This document shows positions 41,003 through 47,570 of a stretch of 47,570 nucleotides of DNA, in pieces (position 1 is the stretch's first letter; every line of letters begins with the position of its first letter). The notes below the pieces were generated by a model that was given only the letters and a program-made list of their open reading frames with translations, did not search any database and was not told the DNA's origin. Position numbers and translations under genes: made by a program. Where the stretch lies: NCBI GenBank assembly GCA_964508655.1, contig CAZDUO010000026.1, positions 1-47,570 of the forward strand, in the 5' to 3' direction. Origin of the DNA: VBAS01 sp964508655. GTDB lineage: Bacteria; Bacteroidota; Bacteroidia; Chitinophagales; Chitinophagaceae.

Positions 41003-43693
41003 TCACCTGCCGGAATGAACTATATATCCTTTCAGTTCATTATTAAATTCATCTTCCTTCATCAAATCTTCCAGCAGCAGGTGCATGCGGTATTTCCAGT
41101 GGTTATTGGGGTTGGCAGGCACATTTATTCTTTCTTCATGCGGATTTTCGCGGCGCAGTTTTTCACTCATGCCCAGCAGATCCTGCAGCTGGAATATGCT
41201 CCACATGGCCGGCGAATAAAGGTGCTGCAGCACAATAGCCCGGTTAATCCACGATTCGCAATAGTAGGGCGGCTCACCCTGCTGGCCAAGAATGTGATAA
41301 TAAAATGATGTGATGCGGGATCTATCTTCTTCCCACCAGCCTCGGATAGTGCTCATGTCGTGAGTGGATGGAGTAATAACCGACAGGTAAGGTGCCTTGT
41401 CGGGATGAAAAAATTCGGCTTCCGCTTTTTTGGGCATGCGCTGTATTTCGAGGCTGAGTATGCCCAGCTGCTTCATCACATCGGGCACACAATGCGGCAC
41501 CATACCCAGGTCTTCGCCGCAAATGAGCATATTGGTGGCCCGCTTCATATAGGGCAGTTTGTGCATGGCTTCTTTCTTCCAGAAATCATCCTGCCGCCGG
41601 TAAAAATAATCTATGTACAAATCGTATAGCTTGTGCTTTTGTTCATTATCCATGTGGCGGAAGGAAATGGTTTTATCTATCGCAATACGGAAATGAAACT
41701 GACGGCCTTCTGATGAAGGTTCTTCAAACAGCAGCACATTTGAAACCAGGCGAAACAAACCGGCTTGCAGCATTTCATTTTCCCTGGTTTTTTCCCGGCC
41801 GGAAAAAAGGCAGTCCACTTTTTTCTGCGTTTCACATTCAGGCCGCAGGTCGTAAAGGCCGTGTTCTTTCCTGGTAAGAAACTCTGTTTTTACCTTCCCG
41901 GCCAGCTCGCCGAACAGTTCATGCAACACAGCATCATTGATATAAGGTTTGCAAAAACGTTCATAATCGAACCAGATGCCCCGTTCGCCAAACTCATTCA
42001 CATGTACAGGTATGGCAGGCACAAAATGGCCCATCACTCCTTCCACCGCATGCACGGGTATGCTCCAGATACGAAAGAATCCAAGAATATGATCAATGCG
42101 GAAGGCATCGAAGTAATTGCTCATTTGTTCAAAGCGGCGGCGCCACCATTCAAAATGGTTTTCCTGCATTTTTTTCCAGTTGTAGGTAGGAAAGCCCCAG
42201 TTTTGGCCTTTGATGGCAAAATCATCAGGCGGTGCGCCGGCCTGCCAATCCATGTGAAACAAATCGGGGTCAACCCAGGTATCGCTGCCAAAGCGGTAAA
42301 CACCGATAGGTATATCTCCTTTGAGCACCACGCCTTTTTTATGTACATATTCAGCCGCATCCTTCAGCTGGCAGTGCAGGTGGTACTGAACAAAATAATG
42401 AAAGGCAATCTCATCATAAGTGGGTGAATTTTTACCTGCAAGTTTTTCAATTTCTTTTTTATTGTAAACCGAACAGGTCTGCCACTTGCTGAAATCAGCC
42501 GTACCATACTTATCTCGCAGGAAGCAAAATGCGGCATATGGCAGCAGCCAGTATTTATTGTTTTCAAAAAAATCCTGGTATTCTTTTTCCTGGAAACAAT
42601 CAGCAGCAGCCTGGCTATAAATTTCTTTGAGCACGACCATTTTGGTATTGAGCACTTCCACATAATCCACATCGGGCAGGGCATTCAGTTTTTTTTGTTT
42701 GGCAGAAAATGATTTTACAATCGCTGCATATTTTTTTCCGGTTACCGCTTCCAGGTTGATGTAAAGAGGATGTAAAGCAAATGCGGAAATGGCGGCATAG
42801 GGATAGGAATCACTCCAGTTGTGACTTGCTGTAGTATCATTTACCGGCAAAATCTGAATCAGCTTCAGGCCTGTCTGCTTTGCCCAGTCGGCCAGCAGTT
42901 TCAGATCAGTGAATTCGCCGGTACCGAAACTTTTTTTGCTGCGCAAACTGAAAACAGGAATGGCCACACCTGCGCCTTTCCAGGTATTGTTTGGAAAATG
43001 CGCAAACCCGTCATGCAGAATTATCTGTTTCTTTTTTCCCGGCACGTCAAACAGCATCCGGTTATTGCCATCTTCAAAGCGAACAAATTTTTTATACTTT
43101 TTATTGTAAACAGCATATTTATAGGCTACCGGAAAAATTTCACCTGATAAATCCAGCCGGCAAGTCCACCAGTTTCCTTCTTTTACCAATAATTTGGGCT
43201 TTGTCATTGACCATTCGCCCAGAGTTTTTGCGCTTCCGCCGATGCCGATACATTCATTTTTGTCAAGCAGCGGTGCTTTTATTTTAAATATGTGAGTACA
43301 ATCATTCTGCAGTTGTTCAGGGTGTTTTGCACCTGGATGTTTTAAAAGAATTTCACTAAAGGGAGCAGTGTAAAAAGCATTTTCGTATTCGCCGGCATGG
43401 TTCCAGGTATCAATCACATGAATTTCACGGGTGCCATGCTGTGGCAAATGAACCACCCTGTCGTCGCCGGCTTCAGGAATTATTTCACCATCGGCATTGC
43501 GAAGGATATATTTATAATTGAATGAAGCGGCTTTGTTTTTGTTAATTTTAATGTTGGCCATCCAAAACTCATTGTTCAAATAAGTCATGGGTATGGCGTC
43601 TATTATCAGGTCGGTTCCCAATTCACCATTATCGCTAATCCATAACGATTGGCCAAAAGAAGTAGTGAAACGCAAATAAAACTGTACTCTCAT
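41003..43693 (-). CDS. malQ: 4-alpha-glucanotransferase with N-terminal starch-binding modules
   Basis: 896 aa, GH77 amylomaltase that transfers alpha-1,4-glucan segments in maltodextrin and glycogen metabolism. Two N-terminal CBM20-like modules (about 1-110 and 125-230; VQFYLRFTTSFGQSLWISG-type start, WTCRLDLSGEIFPVAYKYAVYN) are typical of the long plant DPE2-like form found in Bacteroidota. Catalytic motifs: nucleophile Asp at about 533 (FRIDHILGFFRIW), acid/base Glu at about 726 (ICGEDLGMVP), and TPSTHDMSTIRGWW. Intact. No other glycogen gene is adjacent. Confidence 0.94.
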   Translation of the reverse strand: MRVQFYLRFTTSFGQSLWISDNGELGTDLIIDAIPMTYLNNEFWMANIKINKNKAASFNYKYILRNADGEIIPEAGDDRVVHLPQHGTREIHVIDTWNHAGEYENAFYTAPFSEILLKHPGAKHPEQLQNDCTHIFKIKAPLLDKNECIGIGGSAKTLGEWSMTKPKLLVKEGNWWTCRLDLSGEIFPVAYKYAVYNKKYKKFVRFEDGNNRMLFDVPGKKKQIILHDGFAHFPNNTWKGAGVAIPVFSLRSKKSFGTGEFTDLKLLADWAKQTGLKLIQILPVNDTTASHNWSDSYPYAAISAFALHPLYINLEAVTGKKYAAIVKSFSAKQKKLNALPDVDYVEVLNTKMVVLKEIYSQAAADCFQEKEYQDFFENNKYWLLPYAAFCFLRDKYGTADFSKWQTCSVYNKKEIEKLAGKNSPTYDEIAFHYFVQYHLHCQLKDAAEYVHKKGVVLKGDIPIGVYRFGSDTWVDPDLFHMDWQAGAPPDDFAIKGQNWGFPTYNWKKMQENHFEWWRRRFEQMSNYFDAFRIDHILGFFRIWSIPVHAVEGVMGHFVPAIPVHVNEFGERGIWFDYERFCKPYINDAVLHELFGELAGKVKTEFLTRKEHGLYDLRPECETQKKVDCLFSGREKTRENEMLQAGLFRLVSNVLLFEEPSSEGRQFHFRIAIDKTISFRHMDNEQKHKLYDLYIDYFYRRQDDFWKKEAMHKLPYMKRATNMLICGEDLGMVPHCVPDVMKQLGILSLEIQRMPKKAEAEFFHPDKAPYLSVITPSTHDMSTIRGWWEEDRSRITSFYYHILGQQGEPPYYCESWINRAIVLQHLYSPAMWSIFQLQDLLGMSEKLRRENPHEERINVPANPNNHWKYRMHLLLEDLMKEDEFNNELKGYIVHSGR

Positions 43694-43868
43694 AAGTTGG
43701 TCTGGTGCCCTGCGAAAAATTCATCCGGCATAATAAGGTTTCGATTGGGTGAGGTCTCTTTATTATGCTATGTATATCAGACACATTGGAACGAAAATAA
43801 TAAAAAACTCAATTGGAAAAGCCGATTTTTAATCAGCCAATGAAATAATGGCTATAAACCTATGCCTC

Positions 43869-44417
43869 ATGGGTAATTATCCTTCAAAATGGAACAGGCT
43901 ATTTTATTTTTTTCCCGGGCTGTTTATTGCCGGCAGCTTTTCAATGAAATGGCTGGAAAACGACCTGGTGTATAACGGCGATAAGATTTCCATTTTTGGC
44001 CTGGAACTTTTTTACAAACCGGAAAAGATAATGATGATTTTATCAGGCATTGATGATAAGGTAAAAACCATTCTGGGTTATCACCTGAGCTTTGATTTTG
44101 TTTTTATGGCAGGTTGATATCCCGGCATTGCATGCCTGTGTATAATGGCTGGGGAAAAAGTGAAAAATAAAAATGCAAAAATTTTTTTACGCCTGCTTGC
44201 CTGCTTTCAGTTGCTTGCCTGGGCATTTGATGTGGTGGAAAATTATTACCTGTTTAAATGGCTTGCCACCCCGGTAATTGGTCCTGAATTTGGTTTTTAC
44301 CATACTGTTGTTTTCAGTAAATGGATAGTTGCCCTTGCAGGATTTCTCTTTGCGGCAGGATGGTTATTTATTATTTATTTAAAAAAGAAAACCGGTCATC
44401 CAAAATCTGCAATCTGA
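43869..44417 (+). pseudogene. Small four-helix membrane protein gene interrupted by an in-frame TGA
   Basis: Codons 43869-44114 and 44118-44417 are in the same frame, separated only by TGA at 44115-44117. Joined, they give about 182 aa with four membrane helices: LFYFFPGLFIAGSFSM, VFMAG-x-YPGIACLCIMAG, FLRLLACFQLLAWAFDV and WIVALAGFLFAAGWLFII. The TGA falls in the middle of helix 2, where TGG (Trp) would be natural. An ATG at 44145 could restart the second part. Start could also be 43848. The 3' end (PKSAI, TGA) lies in a heptad-like stretch. Family not recognised. Confidence 0.65.
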
Positions 44418-44422
44418 AATTG
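44402..44422. repeat. Heptad-like stretch over a stop codon
   Basis: AAAATCT, GCAATCT, GAAATTG; the stop codon of the broken membrane gene (44415-44417) lies inside. Similar to the AAATCTG heptads at 19811-19852. Confidence 0.5.
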
Positions 44423-44434
44423 ATTCACCTTCCC

Positions 44435-44442
44435 TATTTTTG
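44435..44442 (+). promoter_or_regulatory. -7 box TATTTTTG upstream of the 51-aa ORF
   Basis: TATTTTTG ends 15 bp before the ATG at 44458. Confidence 0.5.
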
Positions 44443-44457
44443 CAGCAAATTTTTACA

Positions 44458-44613
44458 ATGGAGCAACAAAAAAACTCTACAACAGTGTGGTGGTTGATAT
44501 TTATAGCTTCAGCAGCGGGCATGGGGTATGCCATTTACAGTCATTGGGAATGGCTTACGCTGATACTGCCGTTCCTCACCACTTCATTTGTAAAAGCAAC
44601 AAGGATAATCTGA
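44458..44613 (+). CDS. Small membrane protein, 51 aa
   Basis: A short gene supported by context: a consensus -7 box 15 bp upstream, a strong bidirectional terminator 24 bp downstream, and a protein with sensible membrane character. After a polar start (MEQQKNSTT) come two hydrophobic segments, WWLIFIASAAGMGYAIY and WLTLILPFLTTSFV, ending in basic residues (KATRII). No family is recognised. It may be a stand-alone small membrane protein. Confidence 0.6.
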   Translation: MEQQKNSTTVWWLIFIASAAGMGYAIYSHWEWLTLILPFLTTSFVKATRII

Positions 44614-44636
44614 TTTTCCCTGAAATGAATTATTTT

Positions 44637-44671
44637 AAAAAGCCATCCCGCACTCAGCGGGATGGCTTTTT
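44637..44671. terminator. Bidirectional terminator between two small genes
   Basis: AGCCATCCCGC (44641-44651) and GCGGGATGGCT (44657-44667) with a 5-base loop, flanked by A run on the left and T run on the right. It serves the 51-aa gene on the plus strand and the 70-aa gene on the minus strand. Confidence 0.92.
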
Positions 44672-44678
44672 CTTTTCA

Positions 44679-44891
44679 TCAGTTCATATTCCAGCGGCGC
44701 ATCATGTCACTGGCTGAACGTGCCTGCCTGCGGTGGCGCCACATTTCCTGAACGGTAAATGGCTTGCTGTTTTTTTCGTCAGAAGTTCCGGCCGTTTCTT
44801 TCTTTACCTGGCCGTGCTCCCGGTAATGACCGGGATGATTTTTGTTTTCTTCTTTCAATTGTTCACGTACGGGCATAACAATGCTCTTCAT
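44679..44891 (-). CDS. Small basic/acidic hypothetical protein, 70 aa
   Basis: Hydrophilic, charged protein (MKSIVMPVREQLKEENKNH) with a C-terminal basic segment VQEMWRHRRQARSASDMMRRWNMN that looks helical. No membrane segment or known motif. Supported by a canonical AAGGAGG ribosome-binding site 3 bases plus spacing upstream of the ATG, a -33/-7 promoter at 45027-45054 giving a leader of about 130 nt, and a terminator right after the stop. Family not recognised. Confidence 0.68.
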   Translation of the reverse strand: MKSIVMPVREQLKEENKNHPGHYREHGQVKKETAGTSDEKNSKPFTVQEMWRHRRQARSASDMMRRWNMN

Positions 44892-44894
44892 AAA

Positions 44895-44902
44895 TCCTCC
44901 TT
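44895..44902 (-). promoter_or_regulatory. Unusually strong Shine-Dalgarno sequence (AAGGAGGA)
   Basis: AAGGAGGA ends 3 bases before the ATG at 44891. Shine-Dalgarno sites of this quality are rare in Bacteroidota, and no other gene in the window that I inspected has one. Confidence 0.7.
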
Positions 44903-45026
44903 TTTTTTAGTCTGTCGGTTAACAATCGTCTGAGCTCTTTGTGAAGTAAGAAAACCAGGGAAATTAAATAGGACTGGTTAGGTTACGTTCTCTGAAGTAT
45001 CGGGTACTTTGCTCAGTTTTGCGTTG

Positions 45027-45034
45027 CAAAGATA
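45027..45034 (-). promoter_or_regulatory. -7 box TATCTTTG with TTTG -33 element
   Basis: TATCTTTG on the minus strand with TTTG 16 bp upstream (45051-45054). The nearest downstream gene is the 70-aa gene at 44891, about 135 bp away. The rest of the gap 44892-45224 shows nothing else. Confidence 0.6.
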
Positions 45035-45224
45035 TAGCTACATCGCTTAGCAAACAAATGAAAGAAGCATGATTTTGATAAACGGATGTTTGTGGCAGGC
45101 ATTAAATGATACAATACAATTGGTTGGACCGGGGTCATTTTTTTTTAAAAAAAAATTCAGCTGTGAAACGGGTTACCTTCTTTATATTTCGGTATGCACT
45201 TTATTTGTTTGATAAGAGATGATC

Positions 45225-45260
45225 AAAAAAAAGGTTGCCGGATTTTCATTGGCGGCAACC
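45225..45260 (-). terminator. Terminator after the 391-aa secreted protein gene
   Basis: GGTTGCCG (45233-45240) pairs with CGGCAACC (45253-45260), loop 12; on the minus strand an eight-base T run follows. Confidence 0.85.
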
Positions 45261-45287
45261 AGGTTTATCTTCTCCTGCCGGCATGCT

Positions 45288-46463
45288 TTAATACCTGATT
45301 TCATTCATTTTGGCAAGTTTCAAAATCACATTATTCAGCCGCTGTTTATAAGCTACATCAAAGCCTACAATACCCTCGGCCTCATTTCCGCTTTTGGTAT
45401 TATTAAGATCAGTAAGCAGCATCTGAATTTTCGAATCGTCTTTCACCGGCAGCCACATTACTTTCTTTTCCAGTATCTGGATATAGCTTTGATAAAAATC
45501 ATTCTGGATAAGCACAAAGTCATTGGTGTACTTTTTAAACTGAACCACCAGGTCGAATACGGAATAGGCATTGATGATAAGTTTTTTAATGGTTTCATCG
45601 GTATTTTTTATCTTGAAATCAAAATCTTTGTTACCCATTTTATCGTAATCAAATAGTTTATTCACCTGGGCCGCCAGCACTACTTTGAAATCAATACCGG
45701 AATTTTCAATTTCCTGTTTCAGGGCATATAAATTTTCGATATAATCCTTATGCTGCACCCCGTGCTGGTAAATGGCATTTTGAAACCGGTTGTTCACTTT
45801 ATCCAGTTCAGAATAAAATTCAATATAGGGTACCAGCACATTCTTAATTTTACCAAGAACCTCTTTGCCGACGGGATTCACTGATTCTATGCTCATTTCA
45901 CCTTTCTTCTCCATCCGGGGCTTGAAAATGGTAAAAGAGGAAACCATCGAAAGTACGTTAGAAATAATATTTAAGGGAGGAAAAGTCGTCTTGAGGTTAT
46001 CAACAAGATTGCCAATGGAGCCGGTTAAGCGTTGCTTATCGGGCTCGGGAATCGGTAAGGTTGTAATATTTTCTTCAACACTTTTGATGATGACATCCAG
46101 TAACTGAAATCCCAGCGCATTGCTGGAAGGGTTATTCATGTCAAGCACCAGCTTATAAAAAATATTCTGCGAACGGGCCGATTGTATCTGCAGCGTACCG
46201 GCATAGAGTTCTTGTATGATATCGAGTCCCCTGAGTATTAACTGGTAGTTCCTGAGAAACCTTCCTTTTTCAGTCTCCTCATCCTTAATTTTCAGGTTAT
46301 TCACCGTTTCTTTCAGCGCCATAAGATCTTTGGTGAGTTCAACTGATATCGTATCCACTTCAAAATTCAGTTTTTGTTCTACTTCTACATTTCTGGGATC
46401 CTGTGCTGTTGATTCTGTTAGCAACAGACCAAACAGAGTACAGAATAGTAAAAAGTTTTTCAT
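45288..46463 (-). CDS. Secreted hypothetical protein, 391 aa
   Basis: Signal peptide with core FLLFCTLFGLLLTES, cleavage near TAQ (about residue 21). The mature protein is rich in long amphipathic helices (LTKDLMALKETVNNLKI, VLAAQVNKLFDYDKMGN, VVQFKKYTNDFVLIQNDFYQSYIQI) and has no cysteine pattern or catalytic motif that I can identify. No family is recognised. It is monocistronic by layout: 460 bp of noncoding DNA upstream and a strong terminator downstream. Confidence 0.75.
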   Translation of the reverse strand: MKNFLLFCTLFGLLLTESTAQDPRNVEVEQKLNFEVDTISVELTKDLMALKETVNNLKIKDEETEKGRFLRNYQLILRGLDIIQELYAGTLQIQSARSQNIFYKLVLDMNNPSSNALGFQLLDVIIKSVEENITTLPIPEPDKQRLTGSIGNLVDNLKTTFPPLNIISNVLSMVSSFTIFKPRMEKKGEMSIESVNPVGKEVLGKIKNVLVPYIEFYSELDKVNNRFQNAIYQHGVQHKDYIENLYALKQEIENSGIDFKVVLAAQVNKLFDYDKMGNKDFDFKIKNTDETIKKLIINAYSVFDLVVQFKKYTNDFVLIQNDFYQSYIQILEKKVMWLPVKDDSKIQMLLTDLNNTKSGNEAEGIVGFDVAYKQRLNNVILKLAKMNEIRY

Positions 46464-46923
46464 TTTAATTAAGTTTTATTCCGGCTCTCCCGGATACGGT
46501 TAAAGTGATATTCATCAAATAAATCATAACGACAACCCGGCAGCAATCATGCTCCTGTGGTGGCGAATGGATAAACAAATCCGGCATATAACATTCATGA
46601 AAAGAAACCCACTGGTGATTAAGAATACTCAATACCACAATTTTGTGATTTTTTAGCCTTGGAATGATTTCAACCCCCTTCGTAATAACGCATATAAAAG
46701 ATACACTGAATGCAAAACAAAAACTTAATCACTTTCCTGGGTAGTTTATATTTATGCGGCCAAAGTAGTATTTAAAAAGTATTAAACTTTCTCAGCCTGG
46801 ATGCTTAAATAATATTATTCCCGCAATTGTAATTTAAACCCACACCTCCCCTCACAGCACTGAAAATTTATCCCGGTAATATTTCCGGTTTACAATACAT
46901 TATTTTCAGTTCCTGTTACTATT
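46464..46923. other. 460-bp AT-rich intergenic region with an inverted repeat
   Basis: No supported ORF. ACTGAAAAT (46859-46867) and ATTTTCAGT (46902-46910) are a perfect 9-bp inverted repeat 14 bp after the stop of the chagasin-like gene; with the inner CCGG pair it could be a weak terminator, though no T run follows. CACAATTTTGTG (46636-46647) is a short palindrome. No TAnnTTTG box was found for the gene at 46463. Confidence 0.5.
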
Positions 46924-47361
46924 TCAATTTACCTCAATCCTGATGACACAGGTATCCAAAATCTCTGTTTCCCAAACTCTCTTATTTATCAGTGTCAGCG
47001 TTTCTTCCCCTTTATTTATTGCCTTAAAATGAAGAATCTGGTGACCAGGCAGACCGGGAGTAGGTTGTTTCGTATCAGGTCTTATGAATTTTAAACTATC
47101 CCTATCAAGAAGCTGCAAAAGCTGAGATGAGTCTTTAAGCAACCACTGATACCCGGAACCCGGAACTGCTTCCAGTTTTATTTCAACAATGGAACCGACT
47201 TCTGTTTTAAAATTATCCTGGCATCCTTCAATTTTAAGAGTGTCAGCCATGGGAATACTCTGATTGATGGCAACTTTTTTGTTTTTATTATTGCAGGTAA
47301 TAAAAACAGCTATAACCAATAAACTGATAATACAATATCGTTCGGCTAAATAGGCACTCAT
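46924..47361 (-). CDS. Chagasin-like (I42) cysteine-protease inhibitor, lipoprotein
   Basis: 145 aa. N-terminal hydrophobic segment ending in Cys23 (VFITC, then NNKNKK), a plausible though non-standard lipobox. The mature domain has the three I42 loops in order: VPGSGYQW at 66-73 (family NPTTGYxW), GHQILHF at 106-112 (family GxGG-type loop to F) and RVWE at 128-131 (family RPW). I42 proteins wedge these loops into the active site of papain-type C1 peptidases. A C1 peptidase gene ends 56 bp upstream on the same strand, so the pair is probably cotranscribed as enzyme then inhibitor. Confidence 0.82.
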   Translation of the reverse strand: MSAYLAERYCIISLLVIAVFITCNNKNKKVAINQSIPMADTLKIEGCQDNFKTEVGSIVEIKLEAVPGSGYQWLLKDSSQLLQLLDRDSLKFIRPDTKQPTPGLPGHQILHFKAINKGEETLTLINKRVWETEILDTCVIRIEVN

Positions 47362-47417
47362 AGCTTCAGGATATCCATATTTACAATGTGACGACGAACA
47401 TTCTTATTTATCAGCAA

Positions 47418-47570
47418 TCAGGCGTATGGATGAACCCAATAATTATAAAATCCTATGTTACAATTCCAGTAATTGACCCAGGCATAACCACCAAATCCCC
47501 ATCCGGTACCCCATGAATTTTTAATTAGCCAGGCTTTATAAGGCTCATACCAGCCAATAATAATTACAGC
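47418..47570 (-). CDS. Papain-family (C1) cysteine peptidase, only the C terminus in the window
   Basis: The last 50 codons, open to the right edge, end with TGA at 47418-47420. The sequence AVIIIGW, then AWLIKNSWGTGWGFGGYAWV, is the hallmark C-terminal part of C1A peptidases: the catalytic His would lie immediately before AVIIIGW, just outside the window, and the catalytic Asn is in KNSWG, followed by the WG-x-x-GY turn. A Cys later (WNCNIGF) is also typical. The catalytic Cys and any signal or propeptide lie off the edge. Upstream neighbour of the I42 inhibitor gene. Confidence 0.85.
   Translation of the reverse strand, partial: AVIIIGWYEPYKAWLIKNSWGTGWGFGGYAWVNYWNCNIGFYNYWVHPYA

Noticed and set aside
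43848..44417. TGA read as Trp or selenocysteine in the split membrane gene
   Set aside because: TGA is the stop of several intact genes here, and no stem-loop typical of a SECIS follows it that I can see; nonsense mutation is simpler.

Overview
The window looks like a chromosomal contig of a member of the Bacteroidota, most probably Chitinophagaceae. The evidence is gene content (DUF6089, DUF3857, GYF_2/DUF4339 and DoxX/BT_3928-type proteins, MalQ with N-terminal starch-binding modules, UbiD, NDH-2), the near absence of Shine-Dalgarno sequences, and many copies of the Bacteroidota -7 promoter box TAnnTTTG just upstream of start codons. It reads as a draft or metagenome assembly: one 100-N gap (26718-26817), a truncated gene at each edge, and no rRNA or tRNA genes that I can see.

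Layout. 1-5.2 kb: NAD(P)HX repair enzyme (nnr, cut by the edge), a serine hydrolase, then two tandem D-3-phosphoglycerate dehydrogenase paralogues. 5.4-8.5 kb: type II NADH dehydrogenase, a HEAT-like protein, a secreted ChbG/YdjC deacetylase. 8.6-12.5 kb: a TPR protein and gyrA. 12.8-16.9 kb: a GYF_2 membrane protein, a saccharopine dehydrogenase-like gene overlapping a cupin gene, and a sirtuin. 16.9-23 kb, all minus strand: envelope proteins, EVE protein, lutA, ribH, a membrane-anchored TPR protein, pdhA. 23.2-25.2 kb: recF and a DciA-like DUF721 gene, converging on a CBS protein. 25.4-30.6 kb: a DoxX-family protein divergent from folP across a repeat-rich gap; FKBP and nrnA as a pair; ndk. 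30.7-36.7 kb: a DUF3857 protein, a truncated P-type ATPase next to a Na+/Ca2+ exchanger, UspA, TraB. 36.7-43.7 kb: ubiD, DUF6089, dipeptide epimerase, malQ. 43.8-47.6 kb: small membrane genes, one broken by an in-frame stop, a secreted protein of unknown function, and at the edge a chagasin-like inhibitor directly downstream of a papain-family protease.

Most genes are housekeeping (serine, folate, riboflavin, menaquinone, nucleotide and DNA metabolism, respiration, glycogen/maltodextrin use). The most unusual feature is a population of short tandem repeats with a unit of 7 (sometimes 8) bases. Their sequences differ from site to site but the period is kept. They lie in many intergenic gaps, run over several stop codons, and appear in frame inside two enzymes (ubiD and the saccharopine dehydrogenase), often beside small palindromes. 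The second point of interest is the protease-inhibitor pair at the right edge.

Calls rest on reading the translations and motifs by eye; no database search was possible. Statements about what homologues look like are from memory of the families.
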